Assembly: GCA_017463985.1 (NCBI GenBank) | Contig: JAFUEH010000012.1 | Span: 1-63,152 of the forward strand | DNA from: Eubacterium sp. | GTDB taxonomy: Bacteria; Bacillota; Clostridia; Oscillospirales; Acutalibacteraceae | Direction of reading: 5' to 3' | Length of the DNA stretch: 63,152 nucleotides | Part shown: positions 24,251 through 31,756 of the stretch, one piece after another | Numbering within the stretch: position 1 is the stretch's first letter | Layout of the letters: each line of letters starts with the position of its first letter | Translations under genes and position numbers: made by a program | Notes under the pieces: model-generated | Databases searched by the model: none | Told to the model about the DNA's origin: nothing | Seen by the model: the letters and a program-made list of their open reading frames with translations, nothing else

Positions 24251-25968
24251 ACGTCACCATCAACGGCAAACCGATCGCTGTGGAAAAGGGCACCACCATT
24301 TTGGACGCTGCTACCGCAAACGGCATTATGATCCCCACTCTCTGCTTTTTAAAGGATATTAACGAGATCGGCGCTTGCCGTATCTGCGTCGTAGAAATTG
24401 AAGGCATGGAGCGTCTGGCCGCCGCCTGCAACAACACCGTTGAGGAGGGTATGGTGATCTATACCAACTCTCCGAAGGTCATGGCGTCGCGTAAGTCTAC
24501 GCTGGAGCTTATTTTATCCGAGCACGAATATTCCTGCGCTACCTGCACCCGCTGCGGCAACTGCCGCCTGCAGGCGTTAGCAGAGGAATTTGGCCTTTCC
24601 ACGGATATTTACAAAAAGAAAGTCAGAAAAATCAAGTGGAACCGTGATTTTCCGCTCATTCGTGATAACGAGAAATGTATTAAATGTATGCGCTGTATCC
24701 AGGTTTGTAACAAGGTACAGGCGCTGGGTATTTGGGACGTCTGCGGCACCGGCGCACGCACGACCGTCGACGTAAAGGGCGGACTGCCGATTGATCAGGC
24801 AGACTGTGCTGTCTGCGGTCAATGCATCACCCACTGCCCTGTCGGCGCTTTACACGAGCGCGACGACAAAAACAAGCTGTACAGCGCGCTGGCAGATCCT
24901 GATACCGTTAAGATCGTGCAGGTGGCGCCGGCTGTCAGAGCCGCCTGGGGCGAGGAGCTTGGTCTTGCGCCGGAGGACGCCACCATGGAAAAAATGGGCG
25001 AAGCCCTGCGGCAGATCGGCTTTGATTATGTTTTTGACACGAATTTCTCAGCTGACCTGACCATTATGGAGGAAGGCAGCGAATTTCTGCACCGGCTCAG
25101 CGATAAAGCGCATTACACCTTCCCGATGTTCACGTCCTGCTGTCCGGGCTGGGTACGCTTTATACGCACGCAGTATCCCGATATGGTGCCACAGCTTTCC
25201 ACCGCCAAAAGTCCGCAGCAGATGTTCGGCGCGGTGGTCAAGAGCTATTTGGCTGAAAAGCTCGGCAAGGATCCAAAGGATATTTACAGCGTTTCTGTCA
25301 TGCCCTGCATCGCCAAAAAGGCAGAAGCCGCCTACGAAAATATGGGCAGCGAGGAACGCGGTCAGGACGTAGACCTCGTGTTGACCACTCGCGAGCTGAT
25401 CAAGCTGATCAAGGCAGCTAACATCAATGTTGCCGCGCTGGAGGATAAGCCGCTCGACGATCCGCTTTGCGACGGAACCGGTGCTGCCGTCATCTTTGGC
25501 ACTACCGGCGGCGTCATGGAGGCGGCGCTGCGCTCCGCTTATTACCTGGCAACGGGCAAGAATCCTGATCCGGATGCCTTCCGCGCGGTACGCGGCTATC
25601 ATAAGGGCTGGAACGAAGCGGCGTTTGACATAGAAGGCACGACGGTACGCTGTGCGGTGGCCAGCGGACTGGCCAATACCAAGTCCCTGCTGGAGGCGCT
25701 GCGCAAGGGAGAGGTTGCCTACGATTTTGTAGAGATTATGGCGTGTCCCGGCGGCTGTGCCGGCGGCGGCGGTCAACCGATCCACCCCTACGAGGCCTTT
25801 GAGACGCGCGGCGAACACCTGCGTCAGCTGGACGTTGCGAACCCGATCCGCTTTTCTCATGAAAATCCGCAGGTGCAGACACTGTACAAGGAATACTTAA
25901 CGGCACCGCTCGGTGACATGGCGCATCATCTGCTCCACACCGATCACGAGGGCTGGAAATTAAAATAA
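24244..25968 (+). CDS. hydA: [FeFe]-hydrogenase, monomeric catalytic subunit
   Basis: Reversibly reduces protons to H2 in the cytoplasm, disposing of fermentation electrons. 574 residues. In order: a [2Fe-2S] ferredoxin domain (C34, C45, C48, C62), a His-ligated [4Fe-4S] (H94, C98, C101, C107), two [4Fe-4S] clusters (C145-C155 and C188-C198), then the H-cluster domain with TSCCPGW (297-303), MPCIAKK (353-359) and MACPGGCAGGGGQP (499-512). All H-cluster cysteines are present, so it should be active if HydEFG maturases exist elsewhere; none are in this window. It is translated in overlap with the GltD-like gene. Confidence 0.95.
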   Translation: MVNVTINGKPIAVEKGTTILDAATANGIMIPTLCFLKDINEIGACRICVVEIEGMERLAAACNNTVEEGMVIYTNSPKVMASRKSTLELILSEHEYSCATCTRCGNCRLQALAEEFGLSTDIYKKKVRKIKWNRDFPLIRDNEKCIKCMRCIQVCNKVQALGIWDVCGTGARTTVDVKGGLPIDQADCAVCGQCITHCPVGALHERDDKNKLYSALADPDTVKIVQVAPAVRAAWGEELGLAPEDATMEKMGEALRQIGFDYVFDTNFSADLTIMEEGSEFLHRLSDKAHYTFPMFTSCCPGWVRFIRTQYPDMVPQLSTAKSPQQMFGAVVKSYLAEKLGKDPKDIYSVSVMPCIAKKAEAAYENMGSEERGQDVDLVLTTRELIKLIKAANINVAALEDKPLDDPLCDGTGAAVIFGTTGGVMEAALRSAYYLATGKNPDPDAFRAVRGYHKGWNEAAFDIEGTTVRCAVASGLANTKSLLEALRKGEVAYDFVEIMACPGGCAGGGGQPIHPYEAFETRGEHLRQLDVANPIRFSHENPQVQTLYKEYLTAPLGDMAHHLLHTDHEGWKLK

Positions 25969-25979
25969 TAATTTCAACA

Positions 25980-26011
25980 AAAAATGCTTCCGCAAAAGCG
26001 GAAGCATTTTT
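25980..26011. terminator. Strong bidirectional terminator between hydA and the SDR gene
   Basis: AAAAATGCTTCCGC (25980-25993) and its exact complement (25998-26011) form a 14-bp stem with an AAAA loop, serving the convergent hydA and SDR genes. Confidence 0.92.
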
Positions 26012-26039
26012 ATGTGATTTGTTTTTGAACATTCTCAGC

Positions 26040-26810
26040 TTACATGCAAGTGTAGCCGCCGTCAACCGCCAGGTTGGTGCCGGTTACGTAGCTGGAAGCC
26101 TTAGAAGCAAAGAACAGGGCTGCAGAATCCAGCTCGCCCTCTTCGCCGTAGCGCTCCATCGGGATCATGGTTCTTGCATTCTGCTGGAAGAAATCGGAAT
26201 TCAGGGTCTCTCTGGTTAAATCGGTGTAGAAATAGCCCGGGCAGATCGAGTTAACGGTAATACCGTATTTACCCCACTCAGCAGCCAGCGCACGGGTAAG
26301 GTTCACCACGCCGCCCTTAGCAGCATGATACGGTGCAGAACCGGCGATCTTATTGCCGACAAGACCGTACATAGAAGCGATATTGATCACTCTGCCGTAC
26401 TTGGCAGGAATCATCGCCTGCTTCGCAACCGCTCTGGCAACTCTGAAGGAACCGAACAGGTCGATATTGCACTCATTGCCAAACTGCTCGTCAGTGATAT
26501 CCTCCGCCGGAGCAACAGCGCCGGTGCCGGCATTGTTGATCAGAATATCAATACGGCCAAAATGCTCGAGCGCCTTCGCAACCGTTTCGTTCACCGCGTC
26601 GGTATCGGTGATATCGCACTTGAGGGCTAACGTCTCAACGCCGTATTCCGCAGCAATTTCCTTAGCAACCTCTTCCAGCTTGTCCTGACGTCTTGCGATC
26701 GCCACGATGTTACAGCCCTGGCTGGCAAGCGCCTTCGCCATCTGTACGCCGAGACCGCCGGAGCAGCCTGTTACAAGGGCAACCTGACCCTTTAAATCAA
26801 AATAGTTCAT
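26040..26810 (-). CDS. Short-chain dehydrogenase/reductase (SDR)
   Basis: 256 residues of the classical SDR family. The NAD(P) loop TGCSGGLG lies near the N-terminus, NNAG near the middle, and the catalytic Tyr and Lys in YHAAKGG with a Ser upstream in INIASMYG. The C-terminal AVDGGYTCM is typical. It resembles gluconate 5-dehydrogenase and FabG-type enzymes; the substrate cannot be assigned. No adjacent uronate or gluconate genes are seen. AAGGAG precedes the ATG and the gene appears to stand alone. Confidence 0.88.
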   Translation of the reverse strand: MNYFDLKGQVALVTGCSGGLGVQMAKALASQGCNIVAIARRQDKLEEVAKEIAAEYGVETLALKCDITDTDAVNETVAKALEHFGRIDILINNAGTGAVAPAEDITDEQFGNECNIDLFGSFRVARAVAKQAMIPAKYGRVINIASMYGLVGNKIAGSAPYHAAKGGVVNLTRALAAEWGKYGITVNSICPGYFYTDLTRETLNSDFFQQNARTMIPMERYGEEGELDSAALFFASKASSYVTGTNLAVDGGYTCM

Positions 26811-26950
26811 GTCTTTTTCTCCTTTTTTATTTTCTCTGCAATTTTCAGCGATTTTATTATATCAATTTTCACGGAGTACGTCAACAAAAAGATTTTAAGC
26901 ATAAGGGATGCGAAACCGACAGCGCAAGATCGAATATAAAACCAACTGCA

Positions 26951-26987
26951 CAACAAAATGAGCCGTTTAAAACAGCTCATTTTGTTG
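26951..26987 (-). terminator. Terminator overlapping the methyltransferase stop codon
   Basis: CAACAAAATGAGC (26951-26963) and its exact complement (26975-26987) make a 13-bp stem with an 11-nt loop. The stop codon at 26977-26979 lies inside the stem. Confidence 0.65.
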
Positions 26988-27564
26988 CGGATACAATATA
27001 GATCTCTTCGGTAACGTGACTGGTAATCTTACAAAAGCCGCAGTCAGAGAGCAGCGCCTCCAAGGTTTGCGGCGGCATCATACCGCGCGACACGGCGCTC
27101 GCCTCCTGTGCATGGTGGGAGTCCAGCGCACGGATACCTCTGTCATGCGCCACCGTTACGGTACCGCCCGTCTTAACCGCGCCGTAAAGATTGCGCAGCA
27201 GTACCTCCGGCCGGCAAAAATGCGGAAAGGCATTGTATACCATACAGCGATCGTACACCGCGTCAAAGGCAGCCTCCTCCGCGTCGGCGCAGCGCACCTT
27301 GATCCGGCTGTTATTGCCGTATTTTTCGCGACAACGGGCAACCATTTCCGGCGCGATGTCTACGCCGTCGATCCGGCTGACACCGCGCGCCAAATAAAAA
27401 TGAAACAGCACGCCGGTGCCGCAGGCGATATCCAGCACAGCATCGTTCTCACTAACGCCCGCCGCATCGAATATTTGCGCAATTTTTTCCGGCGCCAGCT
27501 CCAACATGGCGTCCCAACCGGCAGCGCGCTCATCAAAAAAGCGAATGATTTCCTGCTTATTCAT
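26977..27564 (-). CDS. Class I SAM-dependent methyltransferase
   Basis: About 195 residues. The SAM-binding motif I VLDIACGTGVLFHFYL is followed by IDGVDIAPEMV (motif II acidic residue) and DRCMVYNAFPHF (motif IV region). The ATG at 27564 is preferred because it overlaps the end of the transporter gene by 8 bp and gives the usual MNKQEIIRFFDERAAGWD start; the frame is open 39 bases further. The substrate is unknown. Coupling to an ECF-transporter S component suggests it modifies, or is needed with, the imported compound. Confidence 0.85.
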   Translation of the reverse strand: MNKQEIIRFFDERAAGWDAMLELAPEKIAQIFDAAGVSENDAVLDIACGTGVLFHFYLARGVSRIDGVDIAPEMVARCREKYGNNSRIKVRCADAEEAAFDAVYDRCMVYNAFPHFCRPEVLLRNLYGAVKTGGTVTVAHDRGIRALDSHHAQEASAVSRGMMPPQTLEALLSDCGFCKITSHVTEEIYIVSATK

Positions 27565-28129
27565 GCGACACTTCTTTCTTGGCAGGATAACGCGGCGGCA
27601 CAAGGCCTGCTTTCACCAGCGCAAAAATCAAGGTAGGGATCACTGCCAGGTGGATCACAATACCCGGCAGACAGGTCACGAAGGAAGCGGTCGCCCAATC
27701 CAGAAGGGAGAACTGTCCTCTGGAAAAGATCAGCGCCTTGCTCACGCCGGAGAGCACCCTGCCGGCCAGCATGGCCGTCACCAGGCTGATATACAGATCG
27801 GCATAGATGTTTTTGGTGTACACCGCCTTCATCATCAACGATGCAACGACCCCGTAAACTGCCAGCTCCAGCATCATGGAAGGCAGCATCGCCGTCGGCG
27901 GCATACCAGTCAAGAGTGAGGACAGCAGCGGGCCAAGCAGACCGCACAGCAGGCCGTACTGCCAGCCGCAAACCAGTCCGCAGATCAGCACGGGAATATG
28001 CATCGGGCAGATCACCTTTCCGCCGTCCGGCACCGCATGGAACGCCATCGGCAGTACCACGCAGAGCGCAATACACAGACCGGTAAACACCGGCATATAG
28101 ACTTTTTTATTAGCAGTTACGTTACTCAT
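27557..28129 (-). CDS. ECF transporter S (substrate-binding) component
   Basis: 190 residues with about six hydrophobic helices. The segment CPMHIPVLICGLVCGWQYG and the AxxxA-like small-residue stretch of the first helices match a clostridial ECF S-component subgroup. S components bind a vitamin or metal and use the shared EcfAA'T module, which is not encoded here. The substrate is not identifiable. AGAGGAG precedes the ATG. The promoter at 28159-28187 is abutted by a G/C-tract palindrome resembling metal-sensor operators. Confidence 0.82.
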   Translation of the reverse strand: MSNVTANKKVYMPVFTGLCIALCVVLPMAFHAVPDGGKVICPMHIPVLICGLVCGWQYGLLCGLLGPLLSSLLTGMPPTAMLPSMMLELAVYGVVASLMMKAVYTKNIYADLYISLVTAMLAGRVLSGVSKALIFSRGQFSLLDWATASFVTCLPGIVIHLAVIPTLIFALVKAGLVPPRYPAKKEVSHE

Positions 28130-28158
28130 AAGCGTCTCCTCTATTGTTTTCTAAACGA

Positions 28159-28187
28159 ATTATAGCATTGTCGAAAACGCTCTACAA
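28159..28187 (-). promoter_or_regulatory. Predicted promoter of the ECF-S/methyltransferase operon
   Basis: On the minus strand TTGTAG (28187-28182) and TATAAT (28164-28159) are 17 bp apart, about 30 bp before the transporter start. Confidence 0.7.
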
Positions 28188-28188
28188 C

Positions 28189-28200
28189 CCCCCTAGGGGG
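28189..28200. promoter_or_regulatory. G/C-tract palindrome, possible CsoR/RcnR-type operator
   Basis: CCCCCTAGGGGG is a perfect 12-bp palindrome lying one base upstream of the -35 element. G-tract palindromes of this form with flanking A/T are typical binding sites of CsoR/RcnR/FrmR (DUF156) repressors. It may instead be an accident of the adjacent terminator region. Confidence 0.4.
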
Positions 28201-28201
28201 A

Positions 28202-28231
28202 TAAAAATCCGGCTCAGTCGCCTGAGCCGGA
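28202..28231 (-). terminator. Terminator of the SPFH-TPM operon
   Basis: On the minus strand TCCGGCTCAG and CTGAGCCGGA form a perfect 10-bp stem with a 4-nt loop followed by TTTTT. Confidence 0.9.
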
Positions 28232-28248
28232 AGTGGTATGGAATCCAA

Positions 28249-29571
28249 TCAGAAGCTTCTGCCTCCGCCGCCGTGGCTGGTGCCCGAGGAGCCCGTGTGG
28301 GTAGAGCTGCCGCCGGAGGAGGATTCTGTTTCAATTCTTCTCTGTGTAACGTTGTTGTACATAAAGTTTTCATACGCGCCGGTCAGCTGCAGCGAACCGT
28401 TCACCAGGTAATCGGAAGCGCTCGCCTTGCTGCGTACCGCCTTTTCATAGTCGCCCTTGATCTTCTTCATGATGATAAAGCCGACGACCAGACCGATCAG
28501 CAGCGAAATCGCGATGCCCTTGATAATTTGACCAGCCGTTTTTTTGGCACGCGGCAGGTTGCCGACATCATAAGGCGTACCCTCCTTCGCCTGCGTCACG
28601 AATTTATCCACGTTGTCCGCATAGCTGTTGAAGGCGCCCTTCCAATTATCTTTACGCGCATAAGTATAGATCTCGTCATTGATGTAGTCAATGCCGGCGT
28701 CCGTCAGCGCTTTTTCGCCGAAGCCGGTAGTAGACAGGTGCATATAACGGTTTGACATATCAAACAGCAAGAGACAGCCGTCATGGTTCGCTCCGTAGCC
28801 GTAGCCGTTATAATCGTAATAATCGTCTGCATACGCCTCCGCCGATTTGCCCTGCAGGTCATCCGTCGTAACGATCACGACATCAAACTGCTGTCTTTCG
28901 CTGATCTCGCGCAGCTTTTCCTCCAGATTTTCCGCGTCAGCGGCATCCAGTAAGCCGGCGTAATCGACAATATGACGGAAATATTCCGAGCTCGGCTCCG
29001 GCGTTGTCAGCGCATTGCTGTTCTCCGTCGCCCCGTCAGCAGCTGCCGCCGTGGTTGCCTCAGCCGTGAGTGCCGCAACCGTCTGATCCGGCGCCTCATA
29101 GCTGCCGCCCATCGTGTGCGCATTCAGGTCTGTCAGTACATTGCTGAGGAAGGTGATCGCCGCCATATCGAACTGGCCGGCGTTTTCATACTCCTCACAG
29201 GCCTCGAACAGCGACTGCACGCCGGTCGTGCCGTACACCTCATCCACACTGCCGTCCCACACGATATAGGCATCGTTGGCCGTGCAGGTGTAAACGATAT
29301 AATCATCGCTGATTTGGTCGAGTAATTCCTCCGCAACGCTTTCAAAATACTGCTGTGCACTATCGGTACCGACAGCGTCGTTATTCAGCAGATAGACAGC
29401 GTCCACGCCGTAAGCGTCATAGATACTGTTCGCTAAGGTGGAGACCGTCTGCAGCGCCTCTGTGTCCCCTACCTCGCCGTATCTTCCGTACCAGGTTTCG
29501 GTAGCAAAGACCGGCATGGCCATCGCCAGCAGGAGCGCCAGGGTGGTTAAAAATACAACTATCTTTTTCAT
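28249..29571 (-). CDS. TPM-domain membrane protein (YdjH-like)
   Basis: About 440 residues. A signal peptide (KKIVVFLTTLALLLAMAMP) leads into a first extracytoplasmic region, then a TPM domain (about 210-345: VDYAGLLDAADAENLEEKL, VVIVTTDDLQGKSAE, CLLLFDMSNRYMHLSTTGFG). A transmembrane helix near 365 is followed by a cytoplasmic tail ending in a Gly/Ser-rich stretch, THTGSSGTSHGGGGRSF. TPM proteins accompany SPFH/PspA envelope-stress systems. GGGGG lies seven bases before the ATG at 29571. Last gene of a four-gene operon. Confidence 0.85.
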   Translation of the reverse strand: MKKIVVFLTTLALLLAMAMPVFATETWYGRYGEVGDTEALQTVSTLANSIYDAYGVDAVYLLNNDAVGTDSAQQYFESVAEELLDQISDDYIVYTCTANDAYIVWDGSVDEVYGTTGVQSLFEACEEYENAGQFDMAAITFLSNVLTDLNAHTMGGSYEAPDQTVAALTAEATTAAAADGATENSNALTTPEPSSEYFRHIVDYAGLLDAADAENLEEKLREISERQQFDVVIVTTDDLQGKSAEAYADDYYDYNGYGYGANHDGCLLLFDMSNRYMHLSTTGFGEKALTDAGIDYINDEIYTYARKDNWKGAFNSYADNVDKFVTQAKEGTPYDVGNLPRAKKTAGQIIKGIAISLLIGLVVGFIIMKKIKGDYEKAVRSKASASDYLVNGSLQLTGAYENFMYNNVTQRRIETESSSGGSSTHTGSSGTSHGGGGRSF

Positions 29572-29583
29572 CACGGCACCCCC

Positions 29584-30699
29584 TTAGAATAAGTTCAGCA
29601 GCAAGCCGCCGACCGCATACACCACAGCCGCCACACCGGCGGATACGCCGAGGAACAACCGTGTAAGCTTACCCTTATCCACCGGCAGATTACCGATAAA
29701 CTTACCCGTCTGACCGTTCATGGCAAAGGTGTATTTCTGTCCCTTATAATCGGTGTTCAGCAGCCAAACCGGATACAGCGCATATTTTGAAACACCGTTC
29801 AGCAGCTGCACACTGCTGAATTTCGGCGTCAGGGTCGTGAAGCCCTGCACTGTGCCCTGTAAGGTTTCCTCAGCGCTGTTCTTAATGCGTTCGTTCGCAC
29901 GCGGAATAGAAGCCTGCATATCCACATCGTATTTATCAGCCAAATAACCTGCCAGGTAGGCTGTCTGGAAATTCACAGCTTCACCAAAATTGAACGGCTC
30001 AATGCTTTCCATCAGGTCATCCGGCATCTTCGTGGAGCCGTCCACCGGAATATTGGCAAACGCCATATTGCCCTGGCGGTAAATATCATAGTAGCTGGTT
30101 TCCGTATATTCGTACTTACTGTCCTTCCAGGTTCTGACCCGGGTGCCTTCGTAGGAGACCGCAGCGTTGATGTTGGAATCAAACAGCCAATACGGCACGT
30201 AAATACCCTTGATCTCCTCCAGCTTGTTTTCGCTCTTAAAGCTATTCGGTGCAAATTTTTTAGACGCCACATAGCTTTTCAGCTTTTCCTTCGCTGCGTT
30301 TTTATCCAGCTTAAACGGAATCACGTAATCCGGCTTGAGCATACCGGACAGCCTGCCGCTCATCACCACGGGATTGCCGCAGTAAGGGCAGGATGTGGCC
30401 GCTGTATTTTGGTCACCGACGATTTCGCCGCCGCAGGACTTACAGACGAATACGGACATATTGGCGTCCTCGCCGTTCCAATCCTGACCGGCATCGGCAT
30501 TCCAGTCGAACTGGTCGCCCTGCTGGGCCGGTGCTGCGCCCATATCCGGCTGCTGGTTATTGAGCGCCTCATCCTTCTGCGCCAGCTCAGCCATCTCGTA
30601 CTGTGAGCCGCAGTAAGGACAAAGCATTTTTTGTGAGGCAGTGTCAAATTCCAGCGCACCGCCGCACGCAGGACATTTATAATCAAGTAAATCTGCCAT
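29584..30699 (-). CDS. TFIIB-type zinc-ribbon membrane protein (YdjG-like)
   Basis: About 371 residues. Two zinc ribbons lie in the N-terminal third (CPACGG...CPYCGS near 8-33 and CKSCGG...CPYCGN near 90-115). The conserved globular part follows, with KPDYVIPFKLDKNAAKEKL, IKGIYVPYWLFD and LYPVWLLNTDYKGQKYTFAMNGQTG. One transmembrane helix ends the protein. In Bacillus subtilis the homologous YdjG sits in the pspA-ydjGHI operon. The ATG at 30699 has GAGG seven bases upstream; ten bases separate it from the TPM gene. Confidence 0.85.
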   Translation of the reverse strand: MADLLDYKCPACGGALEFDTASQKMLCPYCGSQYEMAELAQKDEALNNQQPDMGAAPAQQGDQFDWNADAGQDWNGEDANMSVFVCKSCGGEIVGDQNTAATSCPYCGNPVVMSGRLSGMLKPDYVIPFKLDKNAAKEKLKSYVASKKFAPNSFKSENKLEEIKGIYVPYWLFDSNINAAVSYEGTRVRTWKDSKYEYTETSYYDIYRQGNMAFANIPVDGSTKMPDDLMESIEPFNFGEAVNFQTAYLAGYLADKYDVDMQASIPRANERIKNSAEETLQGTVQGFTTLTPKFSSVQLLNGVSKYALYPVWLLNTDYKGQKYTFAMNGQTGKFIGNLPVDKGKLTRLFLGVSAGVAAVVYAVGGLLLNLF

Positions 30700-30727
30700 A
30701 ATCAATCCTCATTTCAATTATTCAGGA

Positions 30728-30750
30728 AACGGGCGGACAAGCCGCCCGTT
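30728..30750 (-). terminator. Intra-operon hairpin, possible attenuator
   Basis: AACGGGCGG and CCGCCCGTT (9-bp stem, 5-nt loop) lie just after the DUF4428-like gene. Only a short T-run follows, so partial termination or mRNA processing is more likely than full termination. Confidence 0.4.
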
Positions 30751-30756
30751 CGGTTC

Positions 30757-31710
30757 TTATGCCTTCGGTGTGCCGCAGTTCTGGCAGAAATTGGTCGTGT
30801 TCGTCGCGCCGCAGTTCGGGCATAGCCACTGACCGCCGTTCATCGGCTGCTGGTTGCCTGGCTGCTGGTAACCGCCGTTTACCGGCTGCTGATAGCCCTG
30901 CTGCTGGTAACCACCGTTCATCGGCTGCTGGTAGCCCTGTTGCTGATAGCCGCCGTTCATCGGCTGCTGGTAGCCCTGCTGCTGGTAGCCGCCGTTCATT
31001 GGCTGCTGGTAGCCCTGCTGCTGATAGCCGCCGTTCATCGGCTGCTGGTAGCCCTGCTGCTGGTAACCCATGCCGCCCATCGGCTGCTGATAACCCATGC
31101 CGCCGCCCATCGGGCTGCCGCCGAGCGCCATGACGATCTCGTTCGCCATCTGCTCCAGCCGTCTGTATTCCTCAGAATAACGGCTGTTCGGCTTATTCAT
31201 GGAGCTGCTCAGATCAAAATGGATCTCACTGAAATACGGGCTGTTGACGTTAATGAAAATCTTAAAGTCATAAGTATAGTCATAGCGAGGCGGATTGTAG
31301 GAGCGACGGTTGCCCTGTGAATCCTTCATGTACTGCTCAGTGCGGTTTTCCTCTACCTCGTAGCGTACATTGGTAACCTGCGCAATATCGATAATGTCCG
31401 CATTTTCCGCACGGAAATCGCTCTTTTTGCTGACAACGAACTTGCGCTGTGAGTCATCAATGATCACCTTTGTGCCGTTACCGCCGAGCGTTCTGGTGGC
31501 GTTAAAGTGCGCCAGATTTTGCCTGTTTTGCTCTCTGTAGTTGATCTGCTGACGGATCTCGTCCACCGTTGAGCGCTTTCTCTCGCTGAAGAAGGGAGAG
31601 AGCTTCTTGGTGCAGTCGGAGCAGATCGTGCCGTCCTCTACCTTTCTGGAGCCAAGCATACCTACAGACTTACCGCAGATCGCACATTCTTTTTTATCAA
31701 AAAGTCCCAT
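30757..31710 (-). CDS. DUF4428-like zinc protein with Gln/Gly/Tyr repeats and C-terminal zinc ribbon
   Basis: 317 residues. The N-terminal treble-clef (ECAICGKSV...ICSDCTKKLS, about 8-38) resembles DUF4428. A middle beta-rich domain (about 75-190) looks like a short PH/bPH-type fold (KVIIDDSQRKFVVSKKS, FKIFINVNSPYFSEIHF). Residues about 214-278 are five tandem copies of a 13-residue MGYQQQGYQQPMN-like unit. A C-terminal zinc ribbon, CPNCGATNTTNFCQNCG, ends it. No signal peptide. GGAGG precedes the ATG. It lies between the SPFH and zinc-ribbon genes, probably as an adaptor of the same complex. Confidence 0.8.
   Translation of the reverse strand: MGLFDKKECAICGKSVGMLGSRKVEDGTICSDCTKKLSPFFSERKRSTVDEIRQQINYREQNRQNLAHFNATRTLGGNGTKVIIDDSQRKFVVSKKSDFRAENADIIDIAQVTNVRYEVEENRTEQYMKDSQGNRRSYNPPRYDYTYDFKIFINVNSPYFSEIHFDLSSSMNKPNSRYSEEYRRLEQMANEIVMALGGSPMGGGMGYQQPMGGMGYQQQGYQQPMNGGYQQQGYQQPMNGGYQQQGYQQPMNGGYQQQGYQQPMNGGYQQQGYQQPVNGGYQQPGNQQPMNGGQWLCPNCGATNTTNFCQNCGTPKA
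30877..31071. repeat. Five in-frame 39-bp tandem repeats
   Basis: Five consecutive 39-bp units encode the Gln/Gly/Tyr-rich linker of the DUF4428-like protein. Units are nearly identical at the DNA level with a few synonymous changes and one Met-to-Val change, so recent expansion or homogenisation is likely. They are coding and contiguous, not CRISPR. Confidence 0.9.
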
Positions 31711-31756
31711 ATTATTTCCTCCCGATTAGGTCATACATTATCGTTGATCGGTAAAA

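Noticed and set aside
30841-31080. Regularly spaced short repeats that could suggest CRISPR
   Set aside because: Units are contiguous, in frame and coding; there are no unique spacers and no cas genes.
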